Positions 33,530-42,865 are shown, counted from the stretch's first letter. The stretch: DNA of 64,000 nucleotides from Leminorella grimontii ATCC 33999 = DSM 5078 (GCF_000439085.1 NZ_AUUA01000001.1:558001-622000), one strand, 5' to 3'. Notes: generated by a model from the sequence alone, not told the origin. Program-made: numbers and translations.

Positions 33530-34881
33530 AATTCAACAGCCTGCGGCTGCGTTTAACTTTACTGTTTTCTCTGGTCGCGCTGCTGGCCTGGGCGTCGGCC
33601 AGCCTGATGGCCTGGTGGCAAATAAACAACAGCGTCAACGAACTGTTTGACACTCAGCAGATGCTGTTTGCCAAGCGGCTAACGGTGCTAAACCCTCAGT
33701 CGTTCTCTGAACCGCAAAGCCTGCAGGAAATGAAAAAGACGGTTCGCCACAATCGCGGCAAGCTGGACGACGACGCGCTGGCGTTTGCTATTTTCACCCT
33801 TGACGGCCAGCGCGTTCTTAGCGACGGAGACAACGGCAAAAGGCTAATCTTCGACTATCGCACCGACGGGTTTGCCGACGGAGGTCTTGTTGACGACGAC
33901 GATCCCTGGCGCGTGATTTGGCTAATGGCGCACGACAAAAAGCATATTGTCGCCGTCGGTCAGGAGTGGGAGTACCGAGAAGACATGGCAAGGGACATCA
34001 TTTTATCGCAACTGGCCCCTTGGCTGATTGCGCTACCGATGATGATCCTGCTGCTTATCGGCCTGATTACCTATGAGCTGCGCCCCTTAACGCGGATCGT
34101 CAATCAGCTGAACCAGCGTCGCCCTGACGACGACGCGGCGCTCGTCGTCCAGCGGGTGCCGAGCGAAGTCAAGCCGATGGTGGACGCGCTGAATCGGCTG
34201 TTTTCCCGCATTGGTCAGATGCTGACCCGCGAGCGACGCTTTACGTCGGACGCCGCACACGAACTTAGAAGCCCTCTGGCCGCGCTAAAGGTGCAGGCGG
34301 AGGTCGTTCAGCTGGCGGGGGACGATGACGATATGCGCAATGCCGCGGTTGTGAACCTGATGGACGGCATCGACCGCTCTTCCCGCGTCGTCGACCAGCT
34401 TTTGACGCTGTCTCGGCTGGATTCTCTGTCCCAGCTGAGCGACGTTCAGGAAATTGAGTGGCCGCTGCTGCTTCAGACAGCGATTGCCGACCACTATCAA
34501 AAGGCGCGCGCAAAGGACATCGAGCTTAGCCTGTCGGTAGAGCAGACGCCTAAACCGATAAGCGGCCAGCCGCTGCTGCTGTCTATTTTACTGCGCAACC
34601 TGTTGGACAATGCGATGCGCTATAGCCCGCCGGGCAGTACCGTGGCCGTGACGTTGACGTCAACCGGTTTTCGCATAGAAGACAACGGCCCGGGCGTTAA
34701 TTCAGACTTTCTTGCGCGCATAGGCGAACGCTTTTTCAGGCCGCCGGGCCAGGAGAAAAGCGGCAGCGGGCTGGGGCTATCCATCGTGGAGCGGATAGCC
34801 CGCCTGCACGGGCTTGGCGTCAGCTTCCGCAATCGTCCTCAGGGCGGCTTTGTGGCTGAACTAAATATAAATATCGACTAA
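33526..34881 (+). CDS. qseC: QseC-like sensor histidine kinase, copy 1
   Basis: 451 aa. Two membrane helices (about 9-30 and 163-183) enclose a periplasmic sensor of about 130 residues rich in acidic patches ([11 protein letters not shown]). A HAMP-like region follows, then the HisKA box [17 protein letters not shown] with the phosphorylated His, and the ATPase domain with N box [17 protein letters not shown]1 DNGPG, and G2 [17 protein letters not shown]. It should phosphorylate the QseB-like partner, with which it overlaps by 4 bp. QseC senses catecholamines/AI-3 in E. coli; whether this copy does is unknown. Confidence 0.92.
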   Translation: MKFNSLRLRLTLLFSLVALLAWASASLMAWWQINNSVNELFDTQQMLFAKRLTVLNPQSFSEPQSLQEMKKTVRHNRGKLDDDALAFAIFTLDGQRVLSDGDNGKRLIFDYRTDGFADGGLVDDDDPWRVIWLMAHDKKHIVAVGQEWEYREDMARDIILSQLAPWLIALPMMILLLIGLITYELRPLTRIVNQLNQRRPDDDAALVVQRVPSEVKPMVDALNRLFSRIGQMLTRERRFTSDAAHELRSPLAALKVQAEVVQLAGDDDDMRNAAVVNLMDGIDRSSRVVDQLLTLSRLDSLSQLSDVQEIEWPLLLQTAIADHYQKARAKDIELSLSVEQTPKPISGQPLLLSILLRNLLDNAMRYSPPGSTVAVTLTSTGFRIEDNGPGVNSDFLARIGERFFRPPGQEKSGSGLGLSIVERIARLHGLGVSFRNRPQGGFVAELNINID

Positions 34882-34924
34882 ACTCAGAGTGATGCTAAAA
34901 CAATAGTGACGTTCAAGGAGCGGG

Positions 34925-35587
34925 ATGAGAATTCTTTTGGTCGAAGACGACGAGTTAATTGGAGACGGCATAAAGGTTGGCCTTGAAGAGATGGGCTTTA
35001 CCGTAGACTGGTTTATCGATGGGCGACTGGGCGAGCAGGCGATACATTCCGCGCCTTACGACGCCGTCGTTCTTGACCTAAGCCTGCCTCACGTGGACGG
35101 TTTAGACATCCTTAAACACTGGCGCCAACAAAGGGTGGATACCCCGGTGCTTATTCTTACCGCCAGAGACGCGCTGAACGAGCGGGTGAGCGGCCTGCAG
35201 CTCGGCGCCGATGACTATCTGTGTAAGCCTTTCGCTCTTGAAGAGGTCGCGGCTCGCCTGCAGGCGCTGGTGCGCAGGCGGCACGGGCAGCTGAGTTCGG
35301 TGCTGGAATACGGCGATATCGTGTTTGACGTCGCCAGCGGCAGCGTGACCAAAGCCGGAGAACCCGTAACGCTAACCGCAAGAGAGCTGAAGCTGCTTGA
35401 ACTATTTTTACTCAGTAAAAGCCGCGTGTTGAGCAAGGCGCTGATTCAGGAAAAGCTTTATTCCTGGAGCGACGACGTCAGCAGCAACACCGTTGAAGTG
35501 TATATCCATAACCTGCGCCACAAGCTGGGAAAAGACCTGATTCGAACTATTTACGGCATGGGCTATGCTCTGGGCAGCGATAAATGA
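34925..35587 (+). CDS. QseB-like response regulator, copy 2
   Basis: 220 aa, the same length and layout as copy 1: receiver with [11 protein letters not shown], Asp51 in [22 protein letters not shown], and a C-terminal winged helix ending [30 protein letters not shown]. It begins 43 bp after the first qseC with AAGGAG as ribosome site and no terminator between, so the four genes may be one transcript. The recognition helix region ([15 protein letters not shown]) differs from copy 1 ([15 protein letters not shown]) at several places, so the two may read related but distinct sites. Confidence 0.9.
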   Translation: MRILLVEDDELIGDGIKVGLEEMGFTVDWFIDGRLGEQAIHSAPYDAVVLDLSLPHVDGLDILKHWRQQRVDTPVLILTARDALNERVSGLQLGADDYLCKPFALEEVAARLQALVRRRHGQLSSVLEYGDIVFDVASGSVTKAGEPVTLTARELKLLELFLLSKSRVLSKALIQEKLYSWSDDVSSNTVEVYIHNLRHKLGKDLIRTIYGMGYALGSDK

Positions 35588-36933
35588 AAAACCTCAGCCT
35601 GCGTACGCGCCTTATCGCCATTTTTACGCTTCTGATCGTACTGTCCTGGACGGTGTCCGCCGCGATTGGTTATGTCAAGGTTCGCCACCGCGTTCGCTTG
35701 ATGTTCGACGCCGAGCAGATCCTTTTCGCTCAGCGCCTTGAGCGCTCGGGGCTGGACGATTTATTAAAGCTCGATCCCAACGATAAAAAAACCGCATTTT
35801 CCCCGCATTTTAGTCATCAGGCGCGTGAAGCGATCTCCTATGCGATTTTTACGCGGGAAGGGAAGCGGCTAATCGGCGACAAGACTGACGAAGCGGAGAT
35901 AACGTATTCTCCCAACAAGATGTTGCTTGGCGACAAGCCACAGTTTATTGAAGGGAAAAAGTGGCGAGTGCTGTGGCTGGTTTCGCAGGATAAGCGGTTT
36001 GTTATCGCCATCGCTCAGGAAACCGCTTACAGAGAGCGGTTGGCCAAAAATATTCTGTGGGATCATCAGGTGACGCCGTGGGGCATTATGCTGCCTATCA
36101 TGCTTATCGCCATTTTCTTTTTAATTAGCCACGAACTCGCTCCGCTTAAGCGCGTTTCGCGAGCGCTAAAGAAAAGGGCGCCGGATGACGAAAGCCCGAT
36201 TGAAGAAGAGCATATGCCGAAAGAAGTTCAGCCGTTTGTCAATGCGCTGAACGCGTTGTTTCGTAAAACGGGCGATCTGCTGCGAAGGGAGCGTCGCTTC
36301 GTTTCCGACGCGGCTCACGAACTGAGAAGCCCGCTAACGGCGCTGAAGGTGCAAACGGAAGTTGCCCAGATGACGGCCAATAAGCCTGAAGTACAAAAGA
36401 GGGCGTTAGGCAACCTGACGCTGGGCATTGACCGCGCCTCCCGGCTCGTCGACCAGTTGCTGACGCTGTCAAGGTTGGATGCACAGTCTGAAATCCCGGA
36501 CCGTGAAGCCGTTAACTGGCGCGCGCTGCTTGAAGAAATGCGTCCGACGTTTGAAGATACGGCACAGGCCAAAGGCACGGAGCTAAAAATCGACTATCGG
36601 GGTGATGCGCCGGTGACGCAGGGAAACGTCGTCCTGCTGTCGCTGCTTATCCGTAACCTGGTCGACAATGCGCTGCACTACACGCCGGAAGGCGGTGCCG
36701 TCCACGTAACGTTGAGCCACGAAACGTTTATCGTCGAGGATTCCGGGCCGGGCGTGACGAAAGAGCACTTGGCGCGCATGGGGGAGCGTTTTTATCGTCC
36801 TCCGGGGCAAAAGAAGATCGGCAGCGGCCTCGGTATTTCTATCGTGAAGCAGATTGCCGAGCTGCATCGCCTGAAGGTGGCGTTTCGAAACGGGGAACAG
36901 CGGGGATTTATTGCAGAAGTTTCTTTTAAGTAG
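35584..36933 (+). CDS. QseC-like sensor histidine kinase, copy 2
   Basis: 449 aa with the same topology as copy 1: helices at about 10-30 and 165-182, a periplasmic sensor, HisKA box [18 protein letters not shown] box [21 protein letters not shown], and [16 protein letters not shown]. The periplasmic domain is the most divergent part from copy 1 (less acidic, e.g. [18 protein letters not shown]), which suggests a different signal. It overlaps its regulator by 4 bp. Confidence 0.9.
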   Translation: MKNLSLRTRLIAIFTLLIVLSWTVSAAIGYVKVRHRVRLMFDAEQILFAQRLERSGLDDLLKLDPNDKKTAFSPHFSHQAREAISYAIFTREGKRLIGDKTDEAEITYSPNKMLLGDKPQFIEGKKWRVLWLVSQDKRFVIAIAQETAYRERLAKNILWDHQVTPWGIMLPIMLIAIFFLISHELAPLKRVSRALKKRAPDDESPIEEEHMPKEVQPFVNALNALFRKTGDLLRRERRFVSDAAHELRSPLTALKVQTEVAQMTANKPEVQKRALGNLTLGIDRASRLVDQLLTLSRLDAQSEIPDREAVNWRALLEEMRPTFEDTAQAKGTELKIDYRGDAPVTQGNVVLLSLLIRNLVDNALHYTPEGGAVHVTLSHETFIVEDSGPGVTKEHLARMGERFYRPPGQKKIGSGLGISIVKQIAELHRLKVAFRNGEQRGFIAEVSFK

Positions 36934-36954
36934 CGTGAATGGGATAAAAGCAAG

Positions 36955-36983
36955 CGGCGAGGCCTGAACGACCTCGCCGTTTT
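36955..36983 (+). terminator. Terminator of the second qseBC-like pair
   Basis: CGGCGAGG and CCTCGCCG (36955-36962 and 36972-36979) form an 8-bp stem followed by TTTTGATTT. On the minus strand it can also end the eptA-dgkA transcript. Confidence 0.8.
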
Positions 36984-36986
36984 GAT

Positions 36987-37370
36987 TTATGATGCGGAGA
37001 AGAGCAGCCCAGGAAGCAGCAGGCCGCCCCAAACGATGGCGGCGAGAATAAGCGTCACCAGCACGGCGGCGGAACCGATGTCTTTTGCTCGTCCGGACAG
37101 TTCATGATGGTCATAGCCTATTCTGTCCACCACCGCTTCAATCGCGCTGTTGAGCAGTTCGACAATCACCACCAGAAAGACCGAGCCTATCAGTAAAATT
37201 TTCTCTATCGCCGGCACGTTTAGCCACAGCGCCGCTGCGGTAGCGACGATGCACAGCAGGCATTCCTGCCGGAAGGCAGCCTCGTTTCGCCAAGCGGCTA
37301 TCAGCCCGGCGCGCGAATACCCCGCCGCCTTAACGATTCTCGTCAGCCCTTTGGCCTGTACTTTGCTCAT
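36987..37370 (-). CDS. dgkA: Diacylglycerol kinase DgkA
   Basis: 127 aa from MSKVQAKGLTRIVKAAGYS, preceded by GGGGG; the frame remains open upstream into eptA without a site. Three membrane helices and the family signature VELLNSAIEAVVDRIG with catalytic Glu are clear, as is the N-terminal amphipathic part with WRNEAAFRQE. DgkA phosphorylates diacylglycerol at the inner membrane. It lies 10 bp downstream of eptA in the same direction. EptA releases diacylglycerol when it moves phosphoethanolamine from PE, so this pairing makes metabolic sense. Confidence 0.94.
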   Translation of the reverse strand: MSKVQAKGLTRIVKAAGYSRAGLIAAWRNEAAFRQECLLCIVATAAALWLNVPAIEKILLIGSVFLVVIVELLNSAIEAVVDRIGYDHHELSGRAKDIGSAAVLVTLILAAIVWGGLLLPGLLFSAS

Positions 37371-37380
37371 CGCTACCCCC

Positions 37381-39069
37381 TTATTTTGCAGCGGATCGAC
37401 AGGTTTTAAACATGTCCAGAGCCGGGTTATAGACGTTCGTTTGGATATCAAAGATGCCTAACAGCGAGTGGAACAGGTTGTCCTGGCTGAACGTACCGGT
37501 CTTGGCTTCTTTCTGCAGGCAGTTTTCGTCCAGATTTTGAGTTTCCCGGTATTCTGGCGACGTCCACAGGATAAACGGAACGTGCGTTTGCTGTGACGGT
37601 GCGATAGCGTAAGGCGCGCCGTGCAGGTAGAGGCCGTTCTCACCCAGAGATTCACCGTGATCGGACAGGTAGATCAGGGCGGTCGCGAACTTATCCCGAT
37701 GTTTATCTAAAACCGCAATCACCTGGTCTAACATTGCGTCGGTATAGACGATGGTGTTGTCGTAGGTGTTAACCAGCGTTTTTGTGTCGCAGTTTTGAAT
37801 ATCGTTGGTATCGCAGGTTGGCGTAAACTTTCGATACTCGCTGGTATAGCGGTCGTGATAGCTGGGGCCGTGGCTCCCCATCTGGTGCATCACGATAATG
37901 CCGTCGTCATTTTGGCCGTTGATATAGTCTTCCAGCTTATAGAGCAGGACATCGTCCTTACACTCTCTGTTCTTACAAAGGTCTGGGAGTTTCAACAGCG
38001 TCATATCTTCATTAGGTACGCGATCGCAAACGCCCTTACAGCCGCCGTCGTTTTCACGCCAGAAGACGTTCACCTTCGCTCTGGCAAGAATATCAAGCAC
38101 GCCTTCGGTATGCTTAGCCCTGGAGCCGCTGTAACCTTTGCGGTTCATGTCGGAGAACATGCAGGGTACGGAGACGGCCGTTGCCGTGCCGCAGGAGCTG
38201 ACGTTCTGGAAGAACAGCACGCCGTCGCGCTTGGACAGCATCGGGTTGGTGTCGCGAGAATAGCCGCCGAGCGAGAAGTTTTCCGCTCTGGCCGTTTCGC
38301 CAACCACGAGCACCAGCAGCGTTTTCTTTTTCCTCTGCTGCGCCTCCGGGCCTTTTTTTGCATCCAGCCCAATCTGCACAAAGGGCTTTTGCGAATCAAT
38401 ATAGCTGGACACGTTGCTAATCAGCCCGGCAACGGCGTTTGACGGCACCAGCGTTTTTTCTACCCCGCGGTTGTTGCGAAAAAAGGGCGCATAGTCCTTA
38501 AAAAGGAAAAACGCGATGATGAGAACCACTAAAGCGGAAATAACGATACTTGCCGTTTTGGTCAGAAAAAAACGTATAGCGCCTCGTGAAGGCGCGACTT
38601 TCGTGAGCAGAACAATAATGGAGGGAATAATACCCAAACAGGTAAACCACATCACCATCTGCGGCGATACCAGATCCAGCGTTTCGTGAACGTTGGTCTC
38701 CAGCGCATTTTGGATCATGTTGCGGTCGATAACGACGTTAAAGGCATACATAAAGTAGTTAACGCCGGCGCCAATCAGAATGAAGGCGATTGCCAAGGGC
38801 TTTCGAATATAGGGCCAAAAAAGCAGGCTAAAAATAATATTCAACAAGCAAAAGAGCACTATCGGCATGGAGATGAAAAATACCAACGTCGCGAGAGAAT
38901 CGACGCCGACGATCTTCCAGGCCTGAGTAAAAAATCGGGTATTTTGCGCAAGCGTAATAAACAGCGTCACGCCAAGAATAAACGTCAGGTCGCTGCATTG
39001 AATTTTCAAGACTTTTCTCACTACAGAGCTCCAGAGATAGCAATTATTCAAACGTGCATAGTTGAGCAA
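37381..39069 (-). CDS. eptA: Lipid A phosphoethanolamine transferase EptA
   Basis: 562 aa. Five membrane helices lie within about residues 28-190 and a periplasmic sulfatase-fold domain follows. Metal and catalytic sites are visible: the Glu in VVGETARAENFSLGGY, the nucleophile Thr in SSCGTATAVSVPCMFS, and Asp-His in YLSDHGESLGENGLYLHG. Paired cysteines (SSCG..VPC, GCKGVC, LCKNREC) are typical of EptA/MCR enzymes. It adds phosphoethanolamine to lipid A and lowers its negative charge, giving polymyxin resistance when induced. EptA is preferred to EptB/C by the motif set. A PmrA/QseB-like repeat lies just upstream, next to the tandem two-component systems. Confidence 0.93.
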   Translation of the reverse strand: MLNYARLNNCYLWSSVVRKVLKIQCSDLTFILGVTLFITLAQNTRFFTQAWKIVGVDSLATLVFFISMPIVLFCLLNIIFSLLFWPYIRKPLAIAFILIGAGVNYFMYAFNVVIDRNMIQNALETNVHETLDLVSPQMVMWFTCLGIIPSIIVLLTKVAPSRGAIRFFLTKTASIVISALVVLIIAFFLFKDYAPFFRNNRGVEKTLVPSNAVAGLISNVSSYIDSQKPFVQIGLDAKKGPEAQQRKKKTLLVLVVGETARAENFSLGGYSRDTNPMLSKRDGVLFFQNVSSCGTATAVSVPCMFSDMNRKGYSGSRAKHTEGVLDILARAKVNVFWRENDGGCKGVCDRVPNEDMTLLKLPDLCKNRECKDDVLLYKLEDYINGQNDDGIIVMHQMGSHGPSYHDRYTSEYRKFTPTCDTNDIQNCDTKTLVNTYDNTIVYTDAMLDQVIAVLDKHRDKFATALIYLSDHGESLGENGLYLHGAPYAIAPSQQTHVPFILWTSPEYRETQNLDENCLQKEAKTGTFSQDNLFHSLLGIFDIQTNVYNPALDMFKTCRSAAK

Positions 39070-39075
39070 TTAAAC

Positions 39076-39092
39076 CTTAATCAATTATTAAG
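39076..39092 (-). promoter_or_regulatory. PmrA/QseB-like box upstream of eptA
   Basis: On the minus strand CTTAAT, five bases, ATTAAG: two half-sites with an 11-bp period, close to the PmrA consensus. It lies immediately before the eptA start region (7-23 bp upstream), so either the real start is one of the later ATG codons or the site overlaps the leader. Confidence 0.5.
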
Positions 39093-39227
39093 CCAAAATA
39101 GTGACGGAGTTCGTTGGCAACCCTTTAAATTTATTGCTATATATGGGCCATAGGCTCATTCCCTATCCTCTGAAAAAGCTAAAGGTGAATGATAAATGAC
39201 GAGACTCCGTCAATAAGGGGGCTGTAA

Positions 39228-39917
39228 ATGGAACAAACAACACAACCTGCGACCACGCTGAGCCACTTAAAAAGGCGAAAGTATAGTCTCCTAATTAAGT
39301 ACGCGATGAAGATGTTTGAAGAAGGCGCTTTTCCAACCGTTAGCGAACTCGCGGTCGAGGCGCAGGTATCCCGAGCGACGGCCTACCGCTATTTTCCCAC
39401 CCAGAGCGATCTCATCGCTGCCGTAGTAGAAGAAACGCTAAAACCCATCATCAACTGGCAGCCGGAACAGAGCGACGCGGAGTCCCGCGTAGAGGCGCTG
39501 CTGCGCTTTGCCTACCCCCAAATGTTGAAGCATGAAGGGGCGCTGCGCGCTGCGCTTCTGCTCTCTTTACAGCAGTGGGCCCAGCGGCGGGCGGCGGAGT
39601 TTAAGTTGACGTCTCTGGATGATGAAACCTCCGCAGATACGCAGGACCGACTGGTGCGGGGCCACCGTAAGGCGATTTTGTCTCTGGTTACGGAGCCGCT
39701 TAACCACGAACTGCCGGAAGCGATGGTTAAAAAGGTCAACTGCGCGCTGTCTATGGTGTACGGCTCGGAAGTTTTCATGGTGTTAAAAGACATCTGGCAG
39801 TTGGAAAACGACGAAGTGATGTCGATGACGCAGTGGATGGCGAAGGCCATACTGAATCAGGCCCGGGCCGATGCGAAGGAAAGTGAGGGGAAGGAAGCGC
39901 TTTCCCACACGTCTTGA
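39228..39917 (+). CDS. TetR-family transcriptional regulator
   Basis: 229 aa. The N-terminal DNA-binding domain shows the TetR helix-turn-helix (FPTVSELAVEAQVSRATAYRYFPTQSDLIAAVV, about residues 37-70). The C-terminal ligand domain is helical (VEALLRFAYPQMLKHEGALRAALLLSLQQW). GGGGGC lies upstream of the start. Its stop overlaps or abuts the start of the methyltransferase gene, so it is the first gene of an operon with the methyltransferase and modD and probably autoregulates it. The ligand is unknown. Confidence 0.88.
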   Translation: MEQTTQPATTLSHLKRRKYSLLIKYAMKMFEEGAFPTVSELAVEAQVSRATAYRYFPTQSDLIAAVVEETLKPIINWQPEQSDAESRVEALLRFAYPQMLKHEGALRAALLLSLQQWAQRRAAEFKLTSLDDETSADTQDRLVRGHRKAILSLVTEPLNHELPEAMVKKVNCALSMVYGSEVFMVLKDIWQLENDEVMSMTQWMAKAILNQARADAKESEGKEALSHTS

Positions 39918-39919
39918 CG

Positions 39920-40750
39920 ATGGCTGAGAAAAAGAGCGACGCTGTTTATCAGGATGTCGATTTTTCACAGCTTTATCTTAACCACATGCGGCGAGCGGGA
40001 AGAGTGACAAAGCCCGCTAGCAGCTGGGACGAAAAAGCGGAAAAGATGGCGCGAGTTTGCGCCAATCCTGAAGACGAGTATTTAAAAGCGTTTCTGTCGC
40101 GAATGGACCTGAGCGGCGCAGAGACGCTGCTTGACGTTGGCTGCGGCCCCGGCACGATTTGCCTTCCCTGCGCGCCGCGCTTGAGGCAGGTTTATGGGCT
40201 GGACTACAGCCCCGGTATGCTTGACGCAGCACGTCGACGGGCTAATGAGGCGGGGATCGTCAATGCGGCGTTTATTCAGCGTGAATGGGACGCCGCGTGG
40301 GACGACGTCCCCGTTTGCGATATCGTCGTCGCTTCCCGCTCTACGCTGGTTGCCGACATGGCAAGCGCGCTGCGTAAGCTTAATGAAAAGGCAAGAATGC
40401 GCGTTTATACCACGCACGCCGTCCAATCCCACTTTATCGACGAACGCATTCTTAGTGCCCTGGAGCGCCAAAGCGATGGGCTGCCTAACTATATTTATCC
40501 GCTAAATATTCTTTATCAAATGGGCATTCATCCACGTCTCGACTACATTGACGCCCACTATCCACAGCCGCAGCCTGAAAGCTATGAGGTGTTTGAACGG
40601 GCCGTGGGCTGGTCTTTGGGGGAGCTTAGCCTGACGGAAAAGCGACGCCTTAAAAGCTACTACCGCCGCTGTGAAGAGGACGACGTGGCGCCACTGAGTT
40701 CTCTCAGGCGTTGGGCGTTTATCTCCTGGCAAACGCAAGGCGGCAAATAA
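39920..40750 (+). CDS. Class I SAM-dependent methyltransferase linked to modD
   Basis: 276 aa from ATG at 39920; TTG at 39914, overlapping the tetR stop, is an alternative. No strong ribosome site is present, so translation is probably coupled. The SAM-binding motif I is LLDVGCGPGTICLP, with the acidic end of strand 2 in VYGLDYSPGMLDAAR. The region after motif III (DIVVASRSTLVADM) departs from common subfamilies. Such methyltransferases occur beside modD in some proteobacterial molybdenum loci, but the substrate is unknown to me. The next gene, modD, follows after 9 bp. Confidence 0.82.
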   Translation: MAEKKSDAVYQDVDFSQLYLNHMRRAGRVTKPASSWDEKAEKMARVCANPEDEYLKAFLSRMDLSGAETLLDVGCGPGTICLPCAPRLRQVYGLDYSPGMLDAARRRANEAGIVNAAFIQREWDAAWDDVPVCDIVVASRSTLVADMASALRKLNEKARMRVYTTHAVQSHFIDERILSALERQSDGLPNYIYPLNILYQMGIHPRLDYIDAHYPQPQPESYEVFERAVGWSLGELSLTEKRRLKSYYRRCEEDDVAPLSSLRRWAFISWQTQGGK

Positions 40751-40759
40751 GGATTTACC

Positions 40760-41608
40760 GTGTTTTATATTTCAGATGACTTTATAGACAGACTGCTGCT
40801 CGATGACGTTCAGCAGGGCGATTTGACGACCAGAGCGCTGGGAATTGGCTCAGTGAATGGAGAAATGCAGTTTATTCGCCGCCAGGCCGGCAGAGTGAGC
40901 GGCGTTTTCGTCGCCTCTCGCATACTGTTAAAGCTTGGTTTGACGGTTGATATCCTCGCTTCCGACGGGCAGAACGCCCAATCAGGAGAGGTGCTATTGA
41001 CGGCAGAGGGCCGGGCTGATGCTCTGCACCAAGGATGGAAGGTTGCGCAAAACGTGCTGGAGTGGAGCTGTGGCGTCGCCCAGTACATGGCCGAAATGAC
41101 GCAGCGAGCGCAAAGCGTAAATCCTTCAGTGCGCATCGCCTGCACGCGAAAAAGCATCCCGGCAACCAAAGCGCTGGCTATTCCCGCCGTACTCGACGGC
41201 GGCGGCATCATTCACCGGGGCGGAACGGCGGAAACGGTACTGCTGTTTGCAAACCATCGTCGCTTTTTTTCCAATCCGAACGACTGGGCTGGCATGATCT
41301 CAAGGCTAAGAGCGCAGGCGCCGGAAAAGAAAATCATCGTAGAGGCCGACAGCGAGGAGGAGGCAATGGCCGCTTTAGCTGGGCAGCCTGATATTATTCA
41401 ACTGGATAAGTTTACCCTGCCGCAGATCCGCCGCCTTCAGGATCTCGTCATAACGACTTCGTCACGCTGTCGGCTGTCGGTAGCCGGAGGAGTTCATCAG
41501 GAGAACGTTGCCGACTACGCGGCAACCGGCGTCGACCTTATCGTCACGTCGTCTCCATATTACGCGACGCCCGCGGACGTTAAGGTCGTTTTAGATCCTC
41601 AGCGGTAG
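40760..41608 (+). CDS. modD: ModD, molybdenum-associated NadC-like phosphoribosyltransferase
   Basis: 282 aa from GTG with AAGGA upstream. The fold is that of quinolinate phosphoribosyltransferase (NadC): DDVQQGDLTTRALG at the start, the core CTRKSIPATKALAIPAVLDGGGIIHR, and the C-terminal barrel (IIVEADSEEEAMAAL, LDKFTLPQIRRL, SVAGGVHQENVADYAATGVDLIVTSS). The replacement of NadC Arg/His details and the H-R-G-G block mark the ModD branch, which is normally found with molybdate transporter genes. None (modA, modB, modC) is in this window. A plain nadC is unlikely given the motif differences and context. Confidence 0.87.
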   Translation: MFYISDDFIDRLLLDDVQQGDLTTRALGIGSVNGEMQFIRRQAGRVSGVFVASRILLKLGLTVDILASDGQNAQSGEVLLTAEGRADALHQGWKVAQNVLEWSCGVAQYMAEMTQRAQSVNPSVRIACTRKSIPATKALAIPAVLDGGGIIHRGGTAETVLLFANHRRFFSNPNDWAGMISRLRAQAPEKKIIVEADSEEEAMAALAGQPDIIQLDKFTLPQIRRLQDLVITTSSRCRLSVAGGVHQENVADYAATGVDLIVTSSPYYATPADVKVVLDPQR

Positions 41609-41621
41609 GAATCTCAGTGGG

Positions 41622-42197
41622 TCACAGCCTCAGCGTTGGGCCCACGTGCTCAAACAGAATGTTGACGCCAATGCCGATAAGCACCAGACCGCCTAATACT
41701 TCTGCGCGCTTGCCTAACAGCGGGCCGATAAACCGGCCCAGCATCATACCCAGCGTCGCCATAATCATGGTCGCAAGCCCGATAGCCATTGCGGTATGGA
41801 AAATATTTACCTGAAGCAGGGCGAGACCAACGCCGACCGCCATGGCGTCGAGGCTGGTGGCGACCGCCGTAGCGGCTAAAATCCAGAATGAGTGCCTGTG
41901 CAGCTTGGGCGCCTCAACCTCCGGCGCCTTAAGGCCTTCAACTATCATCCGGGCGCCGAGAATAAGCAGCAGGCCAAACGCGACCCAGTGGTCCCACTCG
42001 GTAATATATTGGCCGGCAAACAGGCCGAGGCCCCAGCCGATAAGCGGCGTGATGGCTTCAATCGTGCCAAAAATAAGGCCTGTGCGGAAGGCTTCGCGAA
42101 AGCGGGGTTTGTGTAAAATTGCGCCCTTACCGACAGAAGCGGCGAAAGCGTCCATTGACATGCCAAAAGCAAGAATAAGCGTTGCGGAAAGATTCAT
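41622..42197 (-). CDS. mntP: Manganese efflux pump MntP
   Basis: 191 aa from [25 protein letters not shown]; upstream codons of the frame overlap the riboswitch. Six membrane helices in two repeats carry the paired acidic motifs ([14 protein letters not shown] and [14 protein letters not shown]) that bind Mn(II). Length matches the E. coli protein (188 aa). It exports excess manganese. It sits alone, convergent with modD, and is preceded by a yybP-ykoY riboswitch as in E. coli. Confidence 0.95.
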   Translation of the reverse strand: MNLSATLILAFGMSMDAFAASVGKGAILHKPRFREAFRTGLIFGTIEAITPLIGWGLGLFAGQYITEWDHWVAFGLLLILGARMIVEGLKAPEVEAPKLHRHSFWILAATAVATSLDAMAVGVGLALLQVNIFHTAMAIGLATMIMATLGMMLGRFIGPLLGKRAEVLGGLVLIGIGVNILFEHVGPTLRL

Positions 42198-42239
42198 TAT
42201 TATTTTCTCTGGTCGGGAAAGCCAATAGCAAAACCAAAC

Positions 42240-42382
42240 GTGGCCCAACCTTACCGCACGTTCGGAATGCTAATGGTCTCGCCTACCCGATAGGGCTGCC
42301 TACACCACGCCAGACGTAAAGCCCGGCGAGTATGTTGATGCAGGCGCTAATGTCAAAGACAAAAGCCGGCTACTCCCCAATA
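42240..42382 (-). ncRNA. yybP-ykoY manganese riboswitch of mntP
   Basis: On the minus strand TTGGGGAGTAGCCGGC (42365-42380) opens the element, GGTAGGCGAGACCATTAGCA carries the second conserved half, and GGTTGGGCCACG closes it, about 45-60 bp before the mntP start. These are the conserved metal-binding blocks of this class, known to raise mntP expression when Mn(II) binds. Confidence 0.92.
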
Positions 42383-42865
42383 ACGGACGCATTCTAACAT
42401 TTGAAACGAAAGTCTGAAATTAAGAAGCGCCTATCAATTATTTTTATCAGTAAATGAGAATTATTTTCATCAATGGCTATATTTAAAACATTCTAACTTT
42501 TGATGAGTAAAATAATATTAGTAATAGTTAAATATAAGGGTGAAATGATAAAAGAAATAATCTTTTACCGCATAGAGGGAGATATCACTTCACTTAAAAC
42601 ATAAAGTTTTACATATGTTATTAAGGAATTACATCAATGAGGTTACTCACGAAATGAACAAGTGGTAAAAATGTCGTCACTTTATCTTAAAATGAAAGAG
42701 AGTTACACTCGAATATCCTTATGGTCCAATAGTGGACTTATGAACAAATAATGTTTCTTGTTATTATCGTGATAACAAAAGCATATTTCATTAATTGCTT
42801 TTATCGAGACAATAAAAAGTCAGCAGGGATATGAATTTAACTCTTTGACGTTAATCATAAAATGA
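42383..42865. promoter_or_regulatory. AT-rich region between mntP riboswitch and the iprA-like gene
   Basis: 483 bp, very AT-rich, holding the mntP promoter on one side and the promoter of the iprA-like gene on the other. Two inverted repeats are visible (42724-42737 and 42758-42778). No coding frame is supported. Confidence 0.65.
42758..42778 (+). promoter_or_regulatory. Palindromic operator candidate before the iprA-like gene
   Basis: TTGTTAT and ATAACAA are perfect 7-bp arms around a 7-bp centre, about 90 bp before the start. A second palindrome, GTCC-N6-GGAC, is at 42724-42737. Confidence 0.5.

Noticed and set aside
32867-34881. Calling the first two-component pair pmrAB
   Set aside because: The adjoining ygiW and close similarity of the regulator to QseB favour qseBC, although function may overlap with PmrAB.
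40760-41608. nadC (quinolinate phosphoribosyltransferase)
   Set aside because: Same fold, but the motif pattern and the modD-like methyltransferase neighbour favour ModD, and there is no link to NAD synthesis genes.
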